NCBI GenBank assembly: GCA_017134815.1
Contig: CP071032.1
Coordinates: 1,794,001 to 1,858,000 of the forward strand
Length of the DNA stretch: 64,000 nucleotides
Direction of reading: 5' to 3'
Source of the DNA: Lentisphaerota bacterium
Lineage (GTDB): Bacteria; Verrucomicrobiota; Lentisphaeria; Victivallales; Victivallaceae
A program made the translations under genes and the position numbers. The notes under the pieces are model-generated. The model had not been told where the DNA came from. It saw only the letters and a list, made by a program, of their open reading frames with translations, and searched no databases. Below, piece after piece: positions 27,657 to 37,400 of the stretch; position 1 is the stretch's first letter; the number at the start of each line of letters is the position of its first letter.

Positions 27657-27912
27657 AATTTTTTAAAGGCACGTCATCCTGAAATTAATAATATTTTTGC
27701 TTAATAAACTGATAAAATAGATTATCTGGACATAAATATAATTCCCCTCTTTAAGCTTAGCAAATAGCCCCGTAAATATCATTAAACTATTTTAAGTAGA
27801 TATTTCTGTTAATTTTAGTAAAACGTAATAGAAATTGCTTCAAAGGTTGTTATATTTATTCGAAATTAAAAATATTTTTTAAGAGGACAATGGAGACATA
27901 GGATTTTCTCAG

Positions 27913-29133
27913 ATGAATGAAGTTTTCATTACCGGACGCGGTTTAGTCACCCCTTTGGGAAACGGTATAGAAGTAAATAAAGCTGCTCTTTACGAAGGTC
28001 GCTCCGGCATCACCTTTGTTAAAGAATGGGCTGAATACAATCTTAAAAGCCAGGTGGGCGGCATTGCTGACAGGGAAATTACCTGTCCGCTGCTGGACCG
28101 CAAGCGCCTGAGATTTGCTCCTGCAAACGCAATAATGTCTGCCAATGCCGTTTATGAAGCACTTAACGAAGCTGGTATTTCACTTGAAGAAATTCCCAGT
28201 TTGCGCGTTGCTGTAATTGGGGGTGTTGCCGGCAGCAATTATCTTGAAATTTATCAAAACACCGCAGCGTATGCTGATAGTCATAACCTGCGCAAAATTA
28301 ATCCATGCATAGTGCCCAGAGTTATGCCGTCCTCTGCAGTGTCAAATCTTTCACTGCTGTTCGGCTTCACTGGTGAAAGCTATGACATCAGTGCGGCCTG
28401 CGCCAGCAGTGCCAGTTCGGTGATGATGGGTGCCAGACTGATTGCCTCCGGTGAATACGACATTGTGGTCTGCGGCGGTGCTGAACAAACTGACTGGGTT
28501 CAGGCCCTCGGGTTTACAGCAATAAGGGCATTATCCAAAAAATACAACTCCTGTCCGGAAAAGGCCAGTCGCCCATTTGATCGCGATCGTGACGGATTCG
28601 TGCTTGCAGAAGGTGCCGGCTATATGATTCTTGAATCAGAAGCCAGCGTAAAGCGCCGTGGAGTGACACCATTTTCCAGAATAACCGGATTCTGTGCTAA
28701 CAGCAACGCTACTGACATGGTGGTTCCAGACGCGAAATCAAGTGCTGATATAATGCGCTGCGCAGTAAAAGCAGCCGGGCTCAAGCCGGGTGACGTGGCT
28801 TATCTTAACACTCATGGCACTGCAACCCCGGTAGGCGACCCGGTTGAAATGGAGGCAGTAAAGGAAGTTTTTGGTGACAACATTGCCATTAACAGTACCA
28901 AATCTCAAACCGGGCACATGATAGGTGCAACCGGAGCTGTCGAGATTATATTTACATCCATTATGATAGAAAACAGCTTTATCAGCCCTTCATTAAATCT
29001 CGAAAATCCGGAAGAAGAATTTCACTGGGCTGATTTCGTAACCGAAACGCGTAATGTCCGGATCAAACACGCGCTGAGTAACAGTTTTGCATTCGGAGGC
29101 TCTAACGTCAGCCTGATCGTCTCCGCTTGCTGA
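27913..29133 (+). CDS. fabF: Beta-ketoacyl-ACP synthase (FabF/FabB type)
   Basis: 406 residues. Condenses malonyl-ACP with acyl-ACP in fatty acid elongation. Catalytic Cys in SAACASSASS, first His in NTHGTATPVGD, second His in KSQTGHMIGATGA, and the C-terminal NSFAFGGSN. AGGA lies nine bases before the ATG. The N-terminal half is somewhat diverged (VGGVAGSNYLEIY), so it could be a second, special-purpose KAS rather than the housekeeping FabF. lipA starts 87 bases later. Confidence 0.87.
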   Translation: MNEVFITGRGLVTPLGNGIEVNKAALYEGRSGITFVKEWAEYNLKSQVGGIADREITCPLLDRKRLRFAPANAIMSANAVYEALNEAGISLEEIPSLRVAVIGGVAGSNYLEIYQNTAAYADSHNLRKINPCIVPRVMPSSAVSNLSLLFGFTGESYDISAACASSASSVMMGARLIASGEYDIVVCGGAEQTDWVQALGFTAIRALSKKYNSCPEKASRPFDRDRDGFVLAEGAGYMILESEASVKRRGVTPFSRITGFCANSNATDMVVPDAKSSADIMRCAVKAAGLKPGDVAYLNTHGTATPVGDPVEMEAVKEVFGDNIAINSTKSQTGHMIGATGAVEIIFTSIMIENSFISPSLNLENPEEEFHWADFVTETRNVRIKHALSNSFAFGGSNVSLIVSAC

Positions 29134-29220
29134 TATTTGCTGTCGTCAGAAAAAGGCAACTTGTTGGCGACAGCATTAAACAACCAGTCCCGAACAGCGG
29201 ATCAGGCGGAGCGTTGTCCC

Positions 29221-30111
29221 ATGGATAATAATAAAAGTTGTAAAAGTAAGCTTCACCGGCCCAAACTTCCACCGTGGATAAGAGTTAAAGTAAGCTGCGG
29301 CGAGGGGCGCAAAGAAGTCGCCGGCATCCTAAAAGATCTGGAGTTACACACTGTCTGCTCCAGCGCTCAGTGCCCGAATCTCAATGAATGCTGGCATCGC
29401 GGCACTGCCACTTTTATGATACTTGGCGATCAGTGCACTAGAAATTGCAAATTCTGCGCGGTAAATCACCAGGCCACGCCAACCCCTCCTGATCCTGAAG
29501 AACCGGAACATGTAGCTGAAGCTGCCGCCAGAATGAAGCTTAAATATGTTGTTATTACCAGTGTCACGCGCGATGATTTACCGGACGGAGGGGCCGGTCA
29601 ATTTGCCGCGGTTATAAAAGCTGTCCATGCCAGACTTCCGGAAGCTGGAATTGAGGTATTAACACCGGATTTCAACGCAGACCCGGAAGCATTGAGAACT
29701 GTTCTTGAAGCCGGCCCAACCGTATTCAACCACAATGTCGAGACTGTCAGAAGACTTGCTGGTGACATCCGCAGTAAAGCCACTTATGACCGTTCGCTGC
29801 GTTTCCTCAGAATGGCTTATGATATGACCGGAGGCAAAATTCCGGTAAAGTCAGGTCTCATGGTCGGTTTGGGTGAGACTGACGAGGAAGTTAAGGAAAC
29901 TCTGCTGGACTTACGGAAAAGCGGCGTCACCATTTTAACCATCGGACAGTATTTACCACCTTCTAAAAAGCATTGGCCGCTGGCGAGGTATGTAGAACCT
30001 GAAAAGTTCGAAGAGTGGGCGGAATTCGCCCGCAATGCCGGATTTGAATTTGTTGCCAGTGCTCCAATGGTACGCAGCAGCTATAATGCCGGCGAACTGA
30101 TCCACACATAA
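29221..30111 (+). CDS. lipA: Lipoyl synthase
   Basis: 296 residues from ATG 29221 (GGAG about ten bases upstream). LipA is a radical-SAM enzyme that inserts two sulfurs into octanoyl groups on lipoyl domains. Auxiliary cluster Cys motif CSSAQCPNLNEC, radical-SAM motif CTRNCKFC, the SVTRDDLPDGGA block and C-terminal RSSY with the cluster Ser are all present. Placed after a ketoacyl synthase, in line with octanoyl-ACP being its source. No lipB or lplA here. Confidence 0.96.
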   Translation: MDNNKSCKSKLHRPKLPPWIRVKVSCGEGRKEVAGILKDLELHTVCSSAQCPNLNECWHRGTATFMILGDQCTRNCKFCAVNHQATPTPPDPEEPEHVAEAAARMKLKYVVITSVTRDDLPDGGAGQFAAVIKAVHARLPEAGIEVLTPDFNADPEALRTVLEAGPTVFNHNVETVRRLAGDIRSKATYDRSLRFLRMAYDMTGGKIPVKSGLMVGLGETDEEVKETLLDLRKSGVTILTIGQYLPPSKKHWPLARYVEPEKFEEWAEFARNAGFEFVASAPMVRSSYNAGELIHT

Positions 30112-30132
30112 TAACAGCAAAGGGGTATTGGT

Positions 30133-31707
30133 ATGGTCTTGAACATAATCCTTATTGTTCTGGCAACAGGGCTGGCGGTTATGGTAATTTTACAGCGGAC
30201 GAAGATAATTGTTACAGCCAGAGTCAGCAAAAGCCTTCGTAAAGGAATTTCCAAGGAGCGTAATGCTACTGCTGATATTTTAAGGCTCTCGCGTGAGGTT
30301 ATCGCATCCAAGGAAAAAGAAAAGGAATTCCTCCCTTATTTTATCAAATATACTATCCGTTCCATGAAAGCGAGCGGCGGCAGTCTGCTGCTGTGCGGCG
30401 ATGATAATTATTTTTACGGCTGTGCCGTTTCCGGCACCTTTCCCCCATTAAAAGAAGTTACTCCCCAGATAGAAGCTCAATTACTGGCCCACGAAAAGCG
30501 CCATACTGAATTCATCCGCGGTTTTAAGACCAGATTCAATGCTGATCAGCTAAAAAAAGCCTGCGGCGACAATGGCTTTGTATTTTTTGAAAATGAGGCT
30601 CCGGTCTGGTTTCCTGAAAGGTTTGTGCGTGAGGCTGCCCGTACTTTGATTGCCCCTATCATGCTCAGCGATCAAGTTTACGGTTGCATTATTGTAACTT
30701 CAAAAGACGATTTTGATGTTCATCGCCTGTGTTCAAATGACGGCCTGTATCTCATTCGCCTGGCGGAAATAGCTTCCCTCTGCCTGGAAGTCATTAAGGA
30801 TTTTCGAAAACGTCAGGAATATGAGCAGCAGCTGCAATCTGCCCGTGAAGAGGGAATGATGCAGGTCTCCAGCGGAATTATACATAATATCGGCAATGCT
30901 GTAACAATTGCAAAACTTACCGTTAACGGCCTGCTGCAAAAACTCAACATCAAAAAAGAAGAGCGCCCGGAAACCCTGATTGTTGAGGAAATTATTCCCC
31001 GCATGCGACAGGAACTGAAGGCCGGAACTCTGGAAAAGTTTCTAAAAGAAGACCCGGCCGGAAAACAGTATCTTAACATTTGTGAGGAACTGCTGAAAGT
31101 AATGGGCAGCAACACCGAAGACAGCAGTAAGATGCTTAATTCACTGTCAGACAAACTTTTTCACATCAGCGAAATCATTGAACTGCAACAGCGGTTTGTA
31201 GGAGAGCTGGGAACTGAAAATATGACTGTGATTTCAAGTATCATTGAATCATCAGTGATTATTTTTGATGAATCTTTCAACAAGCGCGGCTACAAAATAA
31301 AAACCGATCTTGACCACAATGTCAATGAAGTACTGGTTGACCCATCAATGCTGACTCAGGTCTTTATCAACATAATCAAAAATGCAGCTGAGGCAATGAG
31401 TGCTGAAAACAGCAAGGACAAGAAATATCAGCTGGAAATCAGCCTGAAAACCGAGAAAAAAGGTTCGAAATCTTTTGCCGTAACAGAGATTAAAGACAAT
31501 GGCCCCGGAATGCCGGAAGATATCAAAAACAAAGTTTTCCGTTTCGGTTTTTCTACCAAAACAGAGAAAAATACCAGCAGTCGTGGAATCGGGCTGCATT
31601 TTTGCTCAGAATGCGTTCGTAAATATGGCGGCATGCTTGAATGTGACTCTGAACCCGACAAGGGAACGACGTTCAGAGTCTCAATTCCGATCAAGGAAAA
31701 AATCTGA
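30133..31707 (+). CDS. Sensor histidine kinase with GAF-like domain
   Basis: 524 residues. N-terminal membrane helix (1-20), then a GAF-like domain (about 60-225), a helical dimerisation segment with the phospho-acceptor His251 in IIHNIGNA, and an HATPase domain: IINIIKNAAEAM (N box), DNGPGMP (G1), RGIGLHFC (G2). The H-box HNIGNA differs from the usual HExxNP and fits the group in which His is followed by Asn. No response regulator gene adjoins, so it is an orphan in this window. AAAGGGG precedes the ATG. Confidence 0.9.
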   Translation: MVLNIILIVLATGLAVMVILQRTKIIVTARVSKSLRKGISKERNATADILRLSREVIASKEKEKEFLPYFIKYTIRSMKASGGSLLLCGDDNYFYGCAVSGTFPPLKEVTPQIEAQLLAHEKRHTEFIRGFKTRFNADQLKKACGDNGFVFFENEAPVWFPERFVREAARTLIAPIMLSDQVYGCIIVTSKDDFDVHRLCSNDGLYLIRLAEIASLCLEVIKDFRKRQEYEQQLQSAREEGMMQVSSGIIHNIGNAVTIAKLTVNGLLQKLNIKKEERPETLIVEEIIPRMRQELKAGTLEKFLKEDPAGKQYLNICEELLKVMGSNTEDSSKMLNSLSDKLFHISEIIELQQRFVGELGTENMTVISSIIESSVIIFDESFNKRGYKIKTDLDHNVNEVLVDPSMLTQVFINIIKNAAEAMSAENSKDKKYQLEISLKTEKKGSKSFAVTEIKDNGPGMPEDIKNKVFRFGFSTKTEKNTSSRGIGLHFCSECVRKYGGMLECDSEPDKGTTFRVSIPIKEKI

Positions 31708-31786
31708 TTTACTTACGCTGCAGGTGCTTTGTATGCTGACTTCACAAGTGGGAGTCATTTTCAACCAATCTAAACCGGATACGCAT

Positions 31787-32950
31787 ATGGCAGGTTCAGA
31801 CAAAAAATTACATATTCTGGCACTGGAGCCGTTTTACGGCGGCAGTCATCGGGCATTTCTCGATCAGCTGGCTGGCTGTTCATGCCATGATTTCACCATC
31901 ATCGGGCTGCCTGACCAGTTCTGGCGCTGGAGAACCAGACACTCGGCTATCTACTTTGCCAGAGCACTCCAAAAACCGGAATATGCTGATAAAAAATTTG
32001 ATTTGATATTCTGTACTTCAATGCTGAACCTTCCTGAATTCATCGGGCTTGCTCCTGCCAGGTTAAGGCTGCTGCCAACTATAGTATACTTTCATGAAAA
32101 TCAGCTCATCTATCCAGTTCATGATCCTAAGAAGCGTGATCAGCATACCGTACTGGTAAATTTTAAGGCGGCCCTGGCCGCTGACGTGGTCTGGTTTAAT
32201 TCTGAATATAATCGCAGTACATTTATTAATAACCTGCCGGAATTTTTTGCCGGGATGCCGGATTATCAACCGATCCCGCAAATCGACATCATCAGCAGGA
32301 AATCAGAAATTTTTCCCATAGGAATCAAGCCGCCCCCGGTATTGGCCCGGAGCAACCGTTCTAAAATTCCACACATTATCTGGGCTGCCCGCTGGGAACA
32401 CGACAAGAACCCAACGGACTTTTTTCGCGCGCTTCGCCTTTTAAAACAGCACGGAATAGAATTCAGACTCAGTGTAGTGGGTGAACAAACCAAGCAAGTC
32501 CCGAATTGTTTTAAAAGAGCGCACCAGGAATTTGAACAGGAAATAGAAAACTGGGGCTACCTGCCTGCCAGAGAAGATTACCTTCAGGCGCTGGCTGCCG
32601 CCGATATAATTGTCTCTACTGCTATTCATGAGTTTTTTGGAATCAGTGTACTGGAAGCAGCTGCCGCCGGCGTTTGTCCGCTGGTTCCTGAACGCCTTGC
32701 TTATCCTGAAGTATTTGGGCTAAATAAGTACCCCGAAAGAAAATTTTTCTTCTATGATGGAAGTGTCGAGAACTTAAGTGCCAGACTCATTGAACTGTGC
32801 ACTGAATTTAAAGAGAAAAAGTTTTTTGAGTCCTGCCCATGTTCTCCGCGGTTTATTGCCAGAACCTTCCTGTGGAAAACTGCAGTATCCCGCTTTGATC
32901 AGGAGTTTATTAATATCAGTAAAAATTATTATTCTCATGACCACACCTAA
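31787..32950 (+). CDS. Homologue of tRNA-queuosine alpha-mannosyltransferase (DUF3524/GT4)
   Basis: 387 residues from ATG 31787; ATG 31733 is a longer option. The start LHILALEPFYGGSHRAFLD is the hallmark of the DUF3524 N-terminal domain. Next come YFHENQLIYPV and WFNSEYNRSTF, then the GT4 half with PIGIKPPP, IIWAARWEHDKNPTDFFRAL and EFFGISVLEAAAAG. Vertebrate GTDC1/QTMAN adds mannose to queuosine in tRNA-Asp. The bacterial role is less known, so tRNA mannosylation is an inference by homology. It follows the histidine kinase gene on the same strand after about 80 bases. Confidence 0.82.
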   Translation: MAGSDKKLHILALEPFYGGSHRAFLDQLAGCSCHDFTIIGLPDQFWRWRTRHSAIYFARALQKPEYADKKFDLIFCTSMLNLPEFIGLAPARLRLLPTIVYFHENQLIYPVHDPKKRDQHTVLVNFKAALAADVVWFNSEYNRSTFINNLPEFFAGMPDYQPIPQIDIISRKSEIFPIGIKPPPVLARSNRSKIPHIIWAARWEHDKNPTDFFRALRLLKQHGIEFRLSVVGEQTKQVPNCFKRAHQEFEQEIENWGYLPAREDYLQALAAADIIVSTAIHEFFGISVLEAAAAGVCPLVPERLAYPEVFGLNKYPERKFFFYDGSVENLSARLIELCTEFKEKKFFESCPCSPRFIARTFLWKTAVSRFDQEFINISKNYYSHDHT

Positions 32951-33027
32951 GATGTTGAAAATTAAGCAGCTTCAAACACTGTAATTCTCAAAAAAGAAAA
33001 TACCGTCTTCTTACCGTCAGTTTTTTG

Positions 33028-33056
33028 TTGAATTTTCACTGCATCCATGATACAAT
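33028..33056 (+). promoter_or_regulatory. Sigma-70-type promoter of the phoH gene
   Basis: TTGAAT (33028-33033), 17-base spacer, TACAAT (33051-33056). Good match and ideal spacing, 70 bases before the start codon and after the stop of the preceding gene. Confidence 0.58.
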
Positions 33057-33125
33057 TATTTATATGAGGAACTTACTCAAAATCCAACCTGATGAACGGC
33101 AAAAAATCCACAACGGAGGGTCTTT

Positions 33126-34475
33126 ATGCCCAAGAAAACCTTTGTCCTGGATACCAATGTTCTGCTGCACAGCGCACAAAGCATTGAATCTTTTAAGGAC
33201 AATAATGTTGTACTGCCGATGGCAGTCATCGAGGAACTTGACAAGTTCAAAAAGTACCAGGATGAACTGGGACGCAACGCTCGGCAAGTCATTCGAACGC
33301 TTGATGTTTTAAGAGAAAAAGGGCACCTGGGAGAAGGTGTTTCTTTAAGTTTTGCCAGTCCGGTAGCAACCGGTGACCTTGCAATCGTCTCCACTTATGA
33401 GGCCAATGGTAAATTTTCCGATGAAATGAAAAAAATATTTGATTCTGTTTTGAGCATGGAATCAGCTGATAACCGCATCTTGCGGGTTGCCCTTTACCTG
33501 CACCGTAAAATCGAGAATGTCGTTTTTATCAGCAAGGATATCAACTTGCGCCTGAAAGCTGATGCCCTGGGCATCAAGGTAATGGACTTCGAACGGGAGA
33601 AAATTGATTTTGACCGACTCTTTGAAGGCTTTCAGACCGCAATTGTTCCACACAGTCTCATTAGTGAAATTTACCAGCAGAAACGCCTTGAAGGTGACAG
33701 CTTCCCGATGTGTCCCAATGAATTTGTTATCCTGCAGGCCGATGACAATCCCAAAAAAACAGCGATTGCCAGAAAAAAAGGCAAAGAACTTTTCCTGCTT
33801 GATGCTAAATCTGAACCCAAAGTGTTTAACATCACCCCGCGCAACAAGGAGCAGCGTATGGCGCTTGATCTGCTGCTTGATCCTGCGGTTCAGCTGGTGA
33901 CCCTGGTAGGACAGGCCGGCACTGGAAAGACATTGCTGGCCCTTGCCGCAGCTCTGGAGCTGGTGCTTCACCAGAAAGCTTATGAGAAAATACTGGTTTC
34001 AAGGCCGATTGTCCCTCTGGGCAACGACATCGGCTTTCTGCCGGGCGATAAGGAAGAAAAGCTCAGCAGCTGGATGCAGCCGATATTCGATAATCTTGAC
34101 TATTTGATGCATTCAAGAAACCTGGAGCAGGTCTCAAGCAAGAAAACTGATGACCTGATTGGAAATCATAAAATTGAGCTTGAGGCTATAACCTATATTC
34201 GCGGACGCAGCCTGCCCCGACAGTTTGTGATTGTTGACGAAGCGCAGAACCTGACTCCACATGAAGTCAAAACAATCATCAGCCGGGCCGGTGAAGATAC
34301 TAAAATGGTGCTGACTGGTGACCCTAACCAGATCGACAATCCTTATCTGGATGCATCAAGCAACGGACTTACATATACGGTTGAGCGAATGAAACAGCAA
34401 ACCTTGCATGGGCATATGTCACTGCTGAAAAGTGAGCGCAGTCAACTGGCCGCCCTCGCAGCTGAACTGTTATAA
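33126..34475 (+). CDS. PhoH-family ATPase with N-terminal PIN domain
   Basis: 449 residues. PIN nuclease domain about 1-150 with the acidic residues Asp9 (LDTNVLLH), Glu36/37, Asp115 (ADNRIL) and Asp138. PhoH ATPase domain 240-449 with Walker A GQAGTGKT (262-269) and DEAQN (371-375), plus GDPNQID. PIN-PhoH (PhoH2-type) proteins unwind and cut RNA in the few cases studied. Own promoter and own terminator, so a single-gene unit. It is not part of a toxin-antitoxin pair here: no short upstream antitoxin frame is seen. Confidence 0.93.
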   Translation: MPKKTFVLDTNVLLHSAQSIESFKDNNVVLPMAVIEELDKFKKYQDELGRNARQVIRTLDVLREKGHLGEGVSLSFASPVATGDLAIVSTYEANGKFSDEMKKIFDSVLSMESADNRILRVALYLHRKIENVVFISKDINLRLKADALGIKVMDFEREKIDFDRLFEGFQTAIVPHSLISEIYQQKRLEGDSFPMCPNEFVILQADDNPKKTAIARKKGKELFLLDAKSEPKVFNITPRNKEQRMALDLLLDPAVQLVTLVGQAGTGKTLLALAAALELVLHQKAYEKILVSRPIVPLGNDIGFLPGDKEEKLSSWMQPIFDNLDYLMHSRNLEQVSSKKTDDLIGNHKIELEAITYIRGRSLPRQFVIVDEAQNLTPHEVKTIISRAGEDTKMVLTGDPNQIDNPYLDASSNGLTYTVERMKQQTLHGHMSLLKSERSQLAALAAELL

Positions 34476-34498
34476 TTTTCACAGACCAGCAAGCATCC

Positions 34499-34529
34499 TC
34501 CCCCGGATATACTTTCCGGGGGATTTTTT
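34499..34529 (+). terminator. Intrinsic terminator after the phoH gene
   Basis: 9-bp stem TCCCCCGGA (34499-34507) / TCCGGGGGA (34515-34523), loop TATACTT, followed by six T. Confidence 0.93.
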
Positions 34530-34639
34530 CTGCTGCTCATCTCTCCTGAGCAACGGGTCCTGCCTTTGTATATAACAGCTTGCAAACGCTCCGAGTACGC
34601 CTGGATATTTTTGTTATCGGAGTTGAATTTACAGGTTTT

Positions 34640-34648
34640 TGCTATAAT
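34640..34648 (+). promoter_or_regulatory. Extended -10 promoter of purQ
   Basis: TGCTATAAT, a perfect extended -10 (TGnTATAAT), about 45 bases before the purQ start. A -35 at normal distance is poor, as is common with extended -10 promoters. Confidence 0.5.
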
Positions 34649-34691
34649 TTGTTTAGATGATCAACTAACTATAAGTACACTAGGGAACATA

Positions 34692-35501
34692 ATGAATAAA
34701 GCTGACGTAAAAGTTCTGGTAATAACCGGTTTCGGGCTGAATTGTGAAAAGGAGACGGCAGCCGCCTTCAAACTTTGCGGTGCTTCGCCTGAATTAGTGC
34801 ATCTTAATGACCTGCTCGACAAAAAACGCAAACTTGATGAATTTCAAATCCTGGCATTTATTGGCGGGTTTTCTTTTGGTGACCACCTTGGCGCCGGCAC
34901 TGTCTTTGCCAACCGTGTCAAAGCCAGACTTCGCGATCAGCTTGAAAAGTTTGTTGCCGACGGCAAGCTTATTATCGGCATCTGCAACGGCTTCCAAACC
35001 CTGACCAGACTTGGACTTGCGCCGGCAGTTGATGGCAACTATTTTGAGCAGGAAGCCGCCCTGGCCCACAATGACAGCGGAGTATTCCGTGATGACTGGA
35101 TCTATTTAAAAGCCAACCCCGACTCGCCCTGTGTTTTTACAAAAGGTATTGATTTAATCAAACTGCCTATCCGTCACGGCGAAGGCAAGTTTGTAGCCAA
35201 TGCGGACATTATGGAAAAAATTAAGGGCAGAAACCTTACTGTACTGCAATACGCTGACAGTGACGGCTCTATCGCTGACGAATTTCCGGCAAACCCTAAT
35301 GGCTCAATTGACTCAATTGCAGGAATCTGTGATGAAACCGGGCGGATCTTCGGCTTGATGCCACACCCTGAAGCGTTTCTGTCTCCTTATAACTCTCCCA
35401 CCTGGACAACCGAGAAAATACAGGGCACTCTGCCGGAGGAAGGTGAAGGTGTAGTTTTCTTCCGCAATGCAGTTAACTACGCGGCAGAGAACCTGATTTA
35501 A
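34692..35501 (+). CDS. purQ: Phosphoribosylformylglycinamidine synthase, glutamine amidotransferase subunit
   Basis: 269 residues from ATG 34692 (AGGG upstream). PurQ splits glutamine and channels ammonia to PurL in purine synthesis. Class I amidotransferase triad: Cys98 in GICNGFQ, His225 and Glu227 in MPHPEA. TGFGLNCEKET at the start and LPIRHGEGKF are PurQ-specific. About 40 residues longer than B. subtilis PurQ, fitting the longer form seen in several phyla. purL and purS are not adjacent. Confidence 0.95.
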   Translation: MNKADVKVLVITGFGLNCEKETAAAFKLCGASPELVHLNDLLDKKRKLDEFQILAFIGGFSFGDHLGAGTVFANRVKARLRDQLEKFVADGKLIIGICNGFQTLTRLGLAPAVDGNYFEQEAALAHNDSGVFRDDWIYLKANPDSPCVFTKGIDLIKLPIRHGEGKFVANADIMEKIKGRNLTVLQYADSDGSIADEFPANPNGSIDSIAGICDETGRIFGLMPHPEAFLSPYNSPTWTTEKIQGTLPEEGEGVVFFRNAVNYAAENLI

Positions 35502-35551
35502 CTTGAAGTTGACTTTGTGGATTCAGCTTGTGCATGAATAATTTTGACCAA

Positions 35552-35568
35552 GGGGCTGCATCAGCCCC
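35552..35568. terminator. Hairpin between convergent purQ and lptE-like genes
   Basis: Stem GGGGCTG (35552-35558) / CAGCCCC (35562-35568) with a 3-base loop. No T run on either side. Its place between converging genes suggests a two-way stop, but this is weak. Confidence 0.4.
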
Positions 35569-35615
35569 AAGTCCCAAGGACAGTTACATAGAAGATTATT
35601 ACCACCAGCTGAAAT

Positions 35616-36143
35616 TTACCAGCCTTCTGTAATCATCTGAGTTACCAGACGCGAAGCCTTCCAGCACACCTGACGGTTGGCACGGTTACGGTTTACAAAC
35701 AGGTCGGCCTGTATCTGGAACAGAGTTGAAGCCTCGATAGTCCGCTTTTTAATAAGCGGTTCTTTTTTACCTGGAATAATAACCGAAAATTCTACTTTCA
35801 TCCAGACACGCCATTCGGCAGGGCGGTAAGTAACCTGGTTATCATAGGTCGCGGGCGTAGTTTCAACATAATTAATCTCAACAATTCTGGCATACAGAAT
35901 ACAATCTGCCTCCCGCAGGTTCTTAACTTTCAGTGAACCGTCACGCATGATAGCCTCGGTAAGGCGATTCCTCATAACCGCTGCCAGGTTGTATGAAATA
36001 GTATCATTGATAACCGGCGCAACAGCAATGCTTTTTACCTGCGGATGCATTATAGAACCGACTTTATAGCCACAGCCGCTGATTAGAGTCAGGCTGATTA
36101 CACAAGCCGCCATTACAAATATTTTCAGGGTTTTGTTAATCAT
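35616..36143 (-). CDS. LptE-like LPS-assembly lipoprotein
   Basis: 175 residues. Signal peptide ending LISGC (lipobox). The mature start GYKVGS, then SIAVAPVINDTISYNLAAVMRNRLTEAIMRDG, is the pattern of the LptE family, which plugs LptD in the outer membrane and helps deliver LPS. Its start overlaps the stop of the upstream TPR gene by four bases (ATGA), so both are co-translated. lptD is not in the window. Family call is by pattern, with moderate certainty. Confidence 0.8.
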   Translation of the reverse strand: MINKTLKIFVMAACVISLTLISGCGYKVGSIMHPQVKSIAVAPVINDTISYNLAAVMRNRLTEAIMRDGSLKVKNLREADCILYARIVEINYVETTPATYDNQVTYRPAEWRVWMKVEFSVIIPGKKEPLIKKRTIEASTLFQIQADLFVNRNRANRQVCWKASRLVTQMITEGW

Positions 36144-37246
36144 TCAAATTCCCACCAGTTGGTGTTTTTCTTCTGTTTGATTCCTGTATCTTTCATCGGC
36201 AGCAGTAAACGGTTGCCGCTGTTTTCAGGAACCTGAATAATATTGGAAGGTTCAGCCGGTATCGGAATAACAGAATAACTTTGCAAACGGCTTTTCAGTT
36301 CCGGTCGAAAACCTTCCGGCACATAAGATTTATCGATTTCCGTTAATATTTCCTCAGACTTGTCCGCAGATTTTGAATCCGGGTACTTCAGCAGAATGTC
36401 ATTGAGATAACGCTCTGCCGGAGCAGTCCGCCCGATGCGGTTATAAAATTTGGCAATCCCCAACATACGCTTAGCCTGAATATCCTTTGATTTCAACAGA
36501 CACTTGTCAATCCAGTCATTCTCTGCTGCTTTTGGATATTTCTCCTTAAACTCTTTGAATACTTTCAACGCTTCCCGGTTGTACTTACCATCGCCGTCGC
36601 CACGTTTTGAAAGCTCAAAAAGCGCATTCCCAAGCTCAAGGTATGCATATTTACAATATCTTGATGTTGGAGTATCCTTGATAAGTTTCCGCAATTGCTT
36701 CATGGCATCATCAAACTTATCTTTTTCAATCAATAACACTGCAAGCCGCAGTCTGGCCCGCGGCGCACTCTTGGCGAAAGGGGCATGTTTGAGTGCCTTG
36801 CTGTACATTTCTATGGACTTATCCGGTCCAGTCAGCCACGGCACCCAGCGCAACGACCAGAATGCCGGATCGCGGTGTCCGTTAAAGTAGAGATCAGCCA
36901 GTTCATATTCCCGGTCAACCATTTTGCCGAAATCAACCTCCGATGGATAGCCCGCCAGAAGCTTTTCAATCATATTGAATTCTTTATGATAAAACTTGGC
37001 TTTTGAATAAGCGTCCATAGCCGCCTTAACAGCTCCGGCCTTCAAACTGATGCTCTCTGCCTGATGCTCTGCATCAAGAAAGCGGTTAGCCGCGTCAATG
37101 TAGTTGCCGGCCTTCATCTCACTGAGGCCTCTTTGATAGAATTCGTTGGCTTCCTGATCAGTAGCCATAACGGTCACGCTGCAAAAAACTGCAACTGTCA
37201 AAAATGCCGTCCAGCGGCAAAAATATTTTATTATTTTAAATGTCAT
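36140..37246 (-). CDS. BamD-like TPR envelope protein
   Basis: 368 residues. A signal peptide ends around VMATDQ; there is no lipobox Cys, unlike true BamD. TPR-like repeats run through about 30-310: EFYQRGLSEMKAGNYIDAANRF, APRARLRLAVLLIEKDKFDDAMKQL, YLNDILLKYPDSKSADKSEE. The last 60 residues are Pro-rich and end WWEFE. It resembles periplasmic BamD/YbgF-type assembly factors; pairing with an LptE-like gene supports a role in outer-membrane building. Exact role uncertain. Confidence 0.78.
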   Translation of the reverse strand: MTFKIIKYFCRWTAFLTVAVFCSVTVMATDQEANEFYQRGLSEMKAGNYIDAANRFLDAEHQAESISLKAGAVKAAMDAYSKAKFYHKEFNMIEKLLAGYPSEVDFGKMVDREYELADLYFNGHRDPAFWSLRWVPWLTGPDKSIEMYSKALKHAPFAKSAPRARLRLAVLLIEKDKFDDAMKQLRKLIKDTPTSRYCKYAYLELGNALFELSKRGDGDGKYNREALKVFKEFKEKYPKAAENDWIDKCLLKSKDIQAKRMLGIAKFYNRIGRTAPAERYLNDILLKYPDSKSADKSEEILTEIDKSYVPEGFRPELKSRLQSYSVIPIPAEPSNIIQVPENSGNRLLLPMKDTGIKQKKNTNWWEFE

Positions 37247-37400
37247 ATAAATTAAATGGTATTCGCAGGTTATCGCTGTAAGCCGCCCAAAGCCTACCCC
37301 AGCTGATGCGGCAATATTCAGTTTGTAATTTAGCCCGTTTTATTCAAAATCCAAACGCCTGAACAAATATTGAAACAAATAGAATAATATCCAGCCTTAC

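Noticed and set aside
33126..34475. PIN-PhoH as a VapBC-like toxin-antitoxin pair
   Set aside because: The preceding sequence has a promoter and no small antitoxin frame overlapping the start; PIN-PhoH fusions also occur as plain housekeeping genes.
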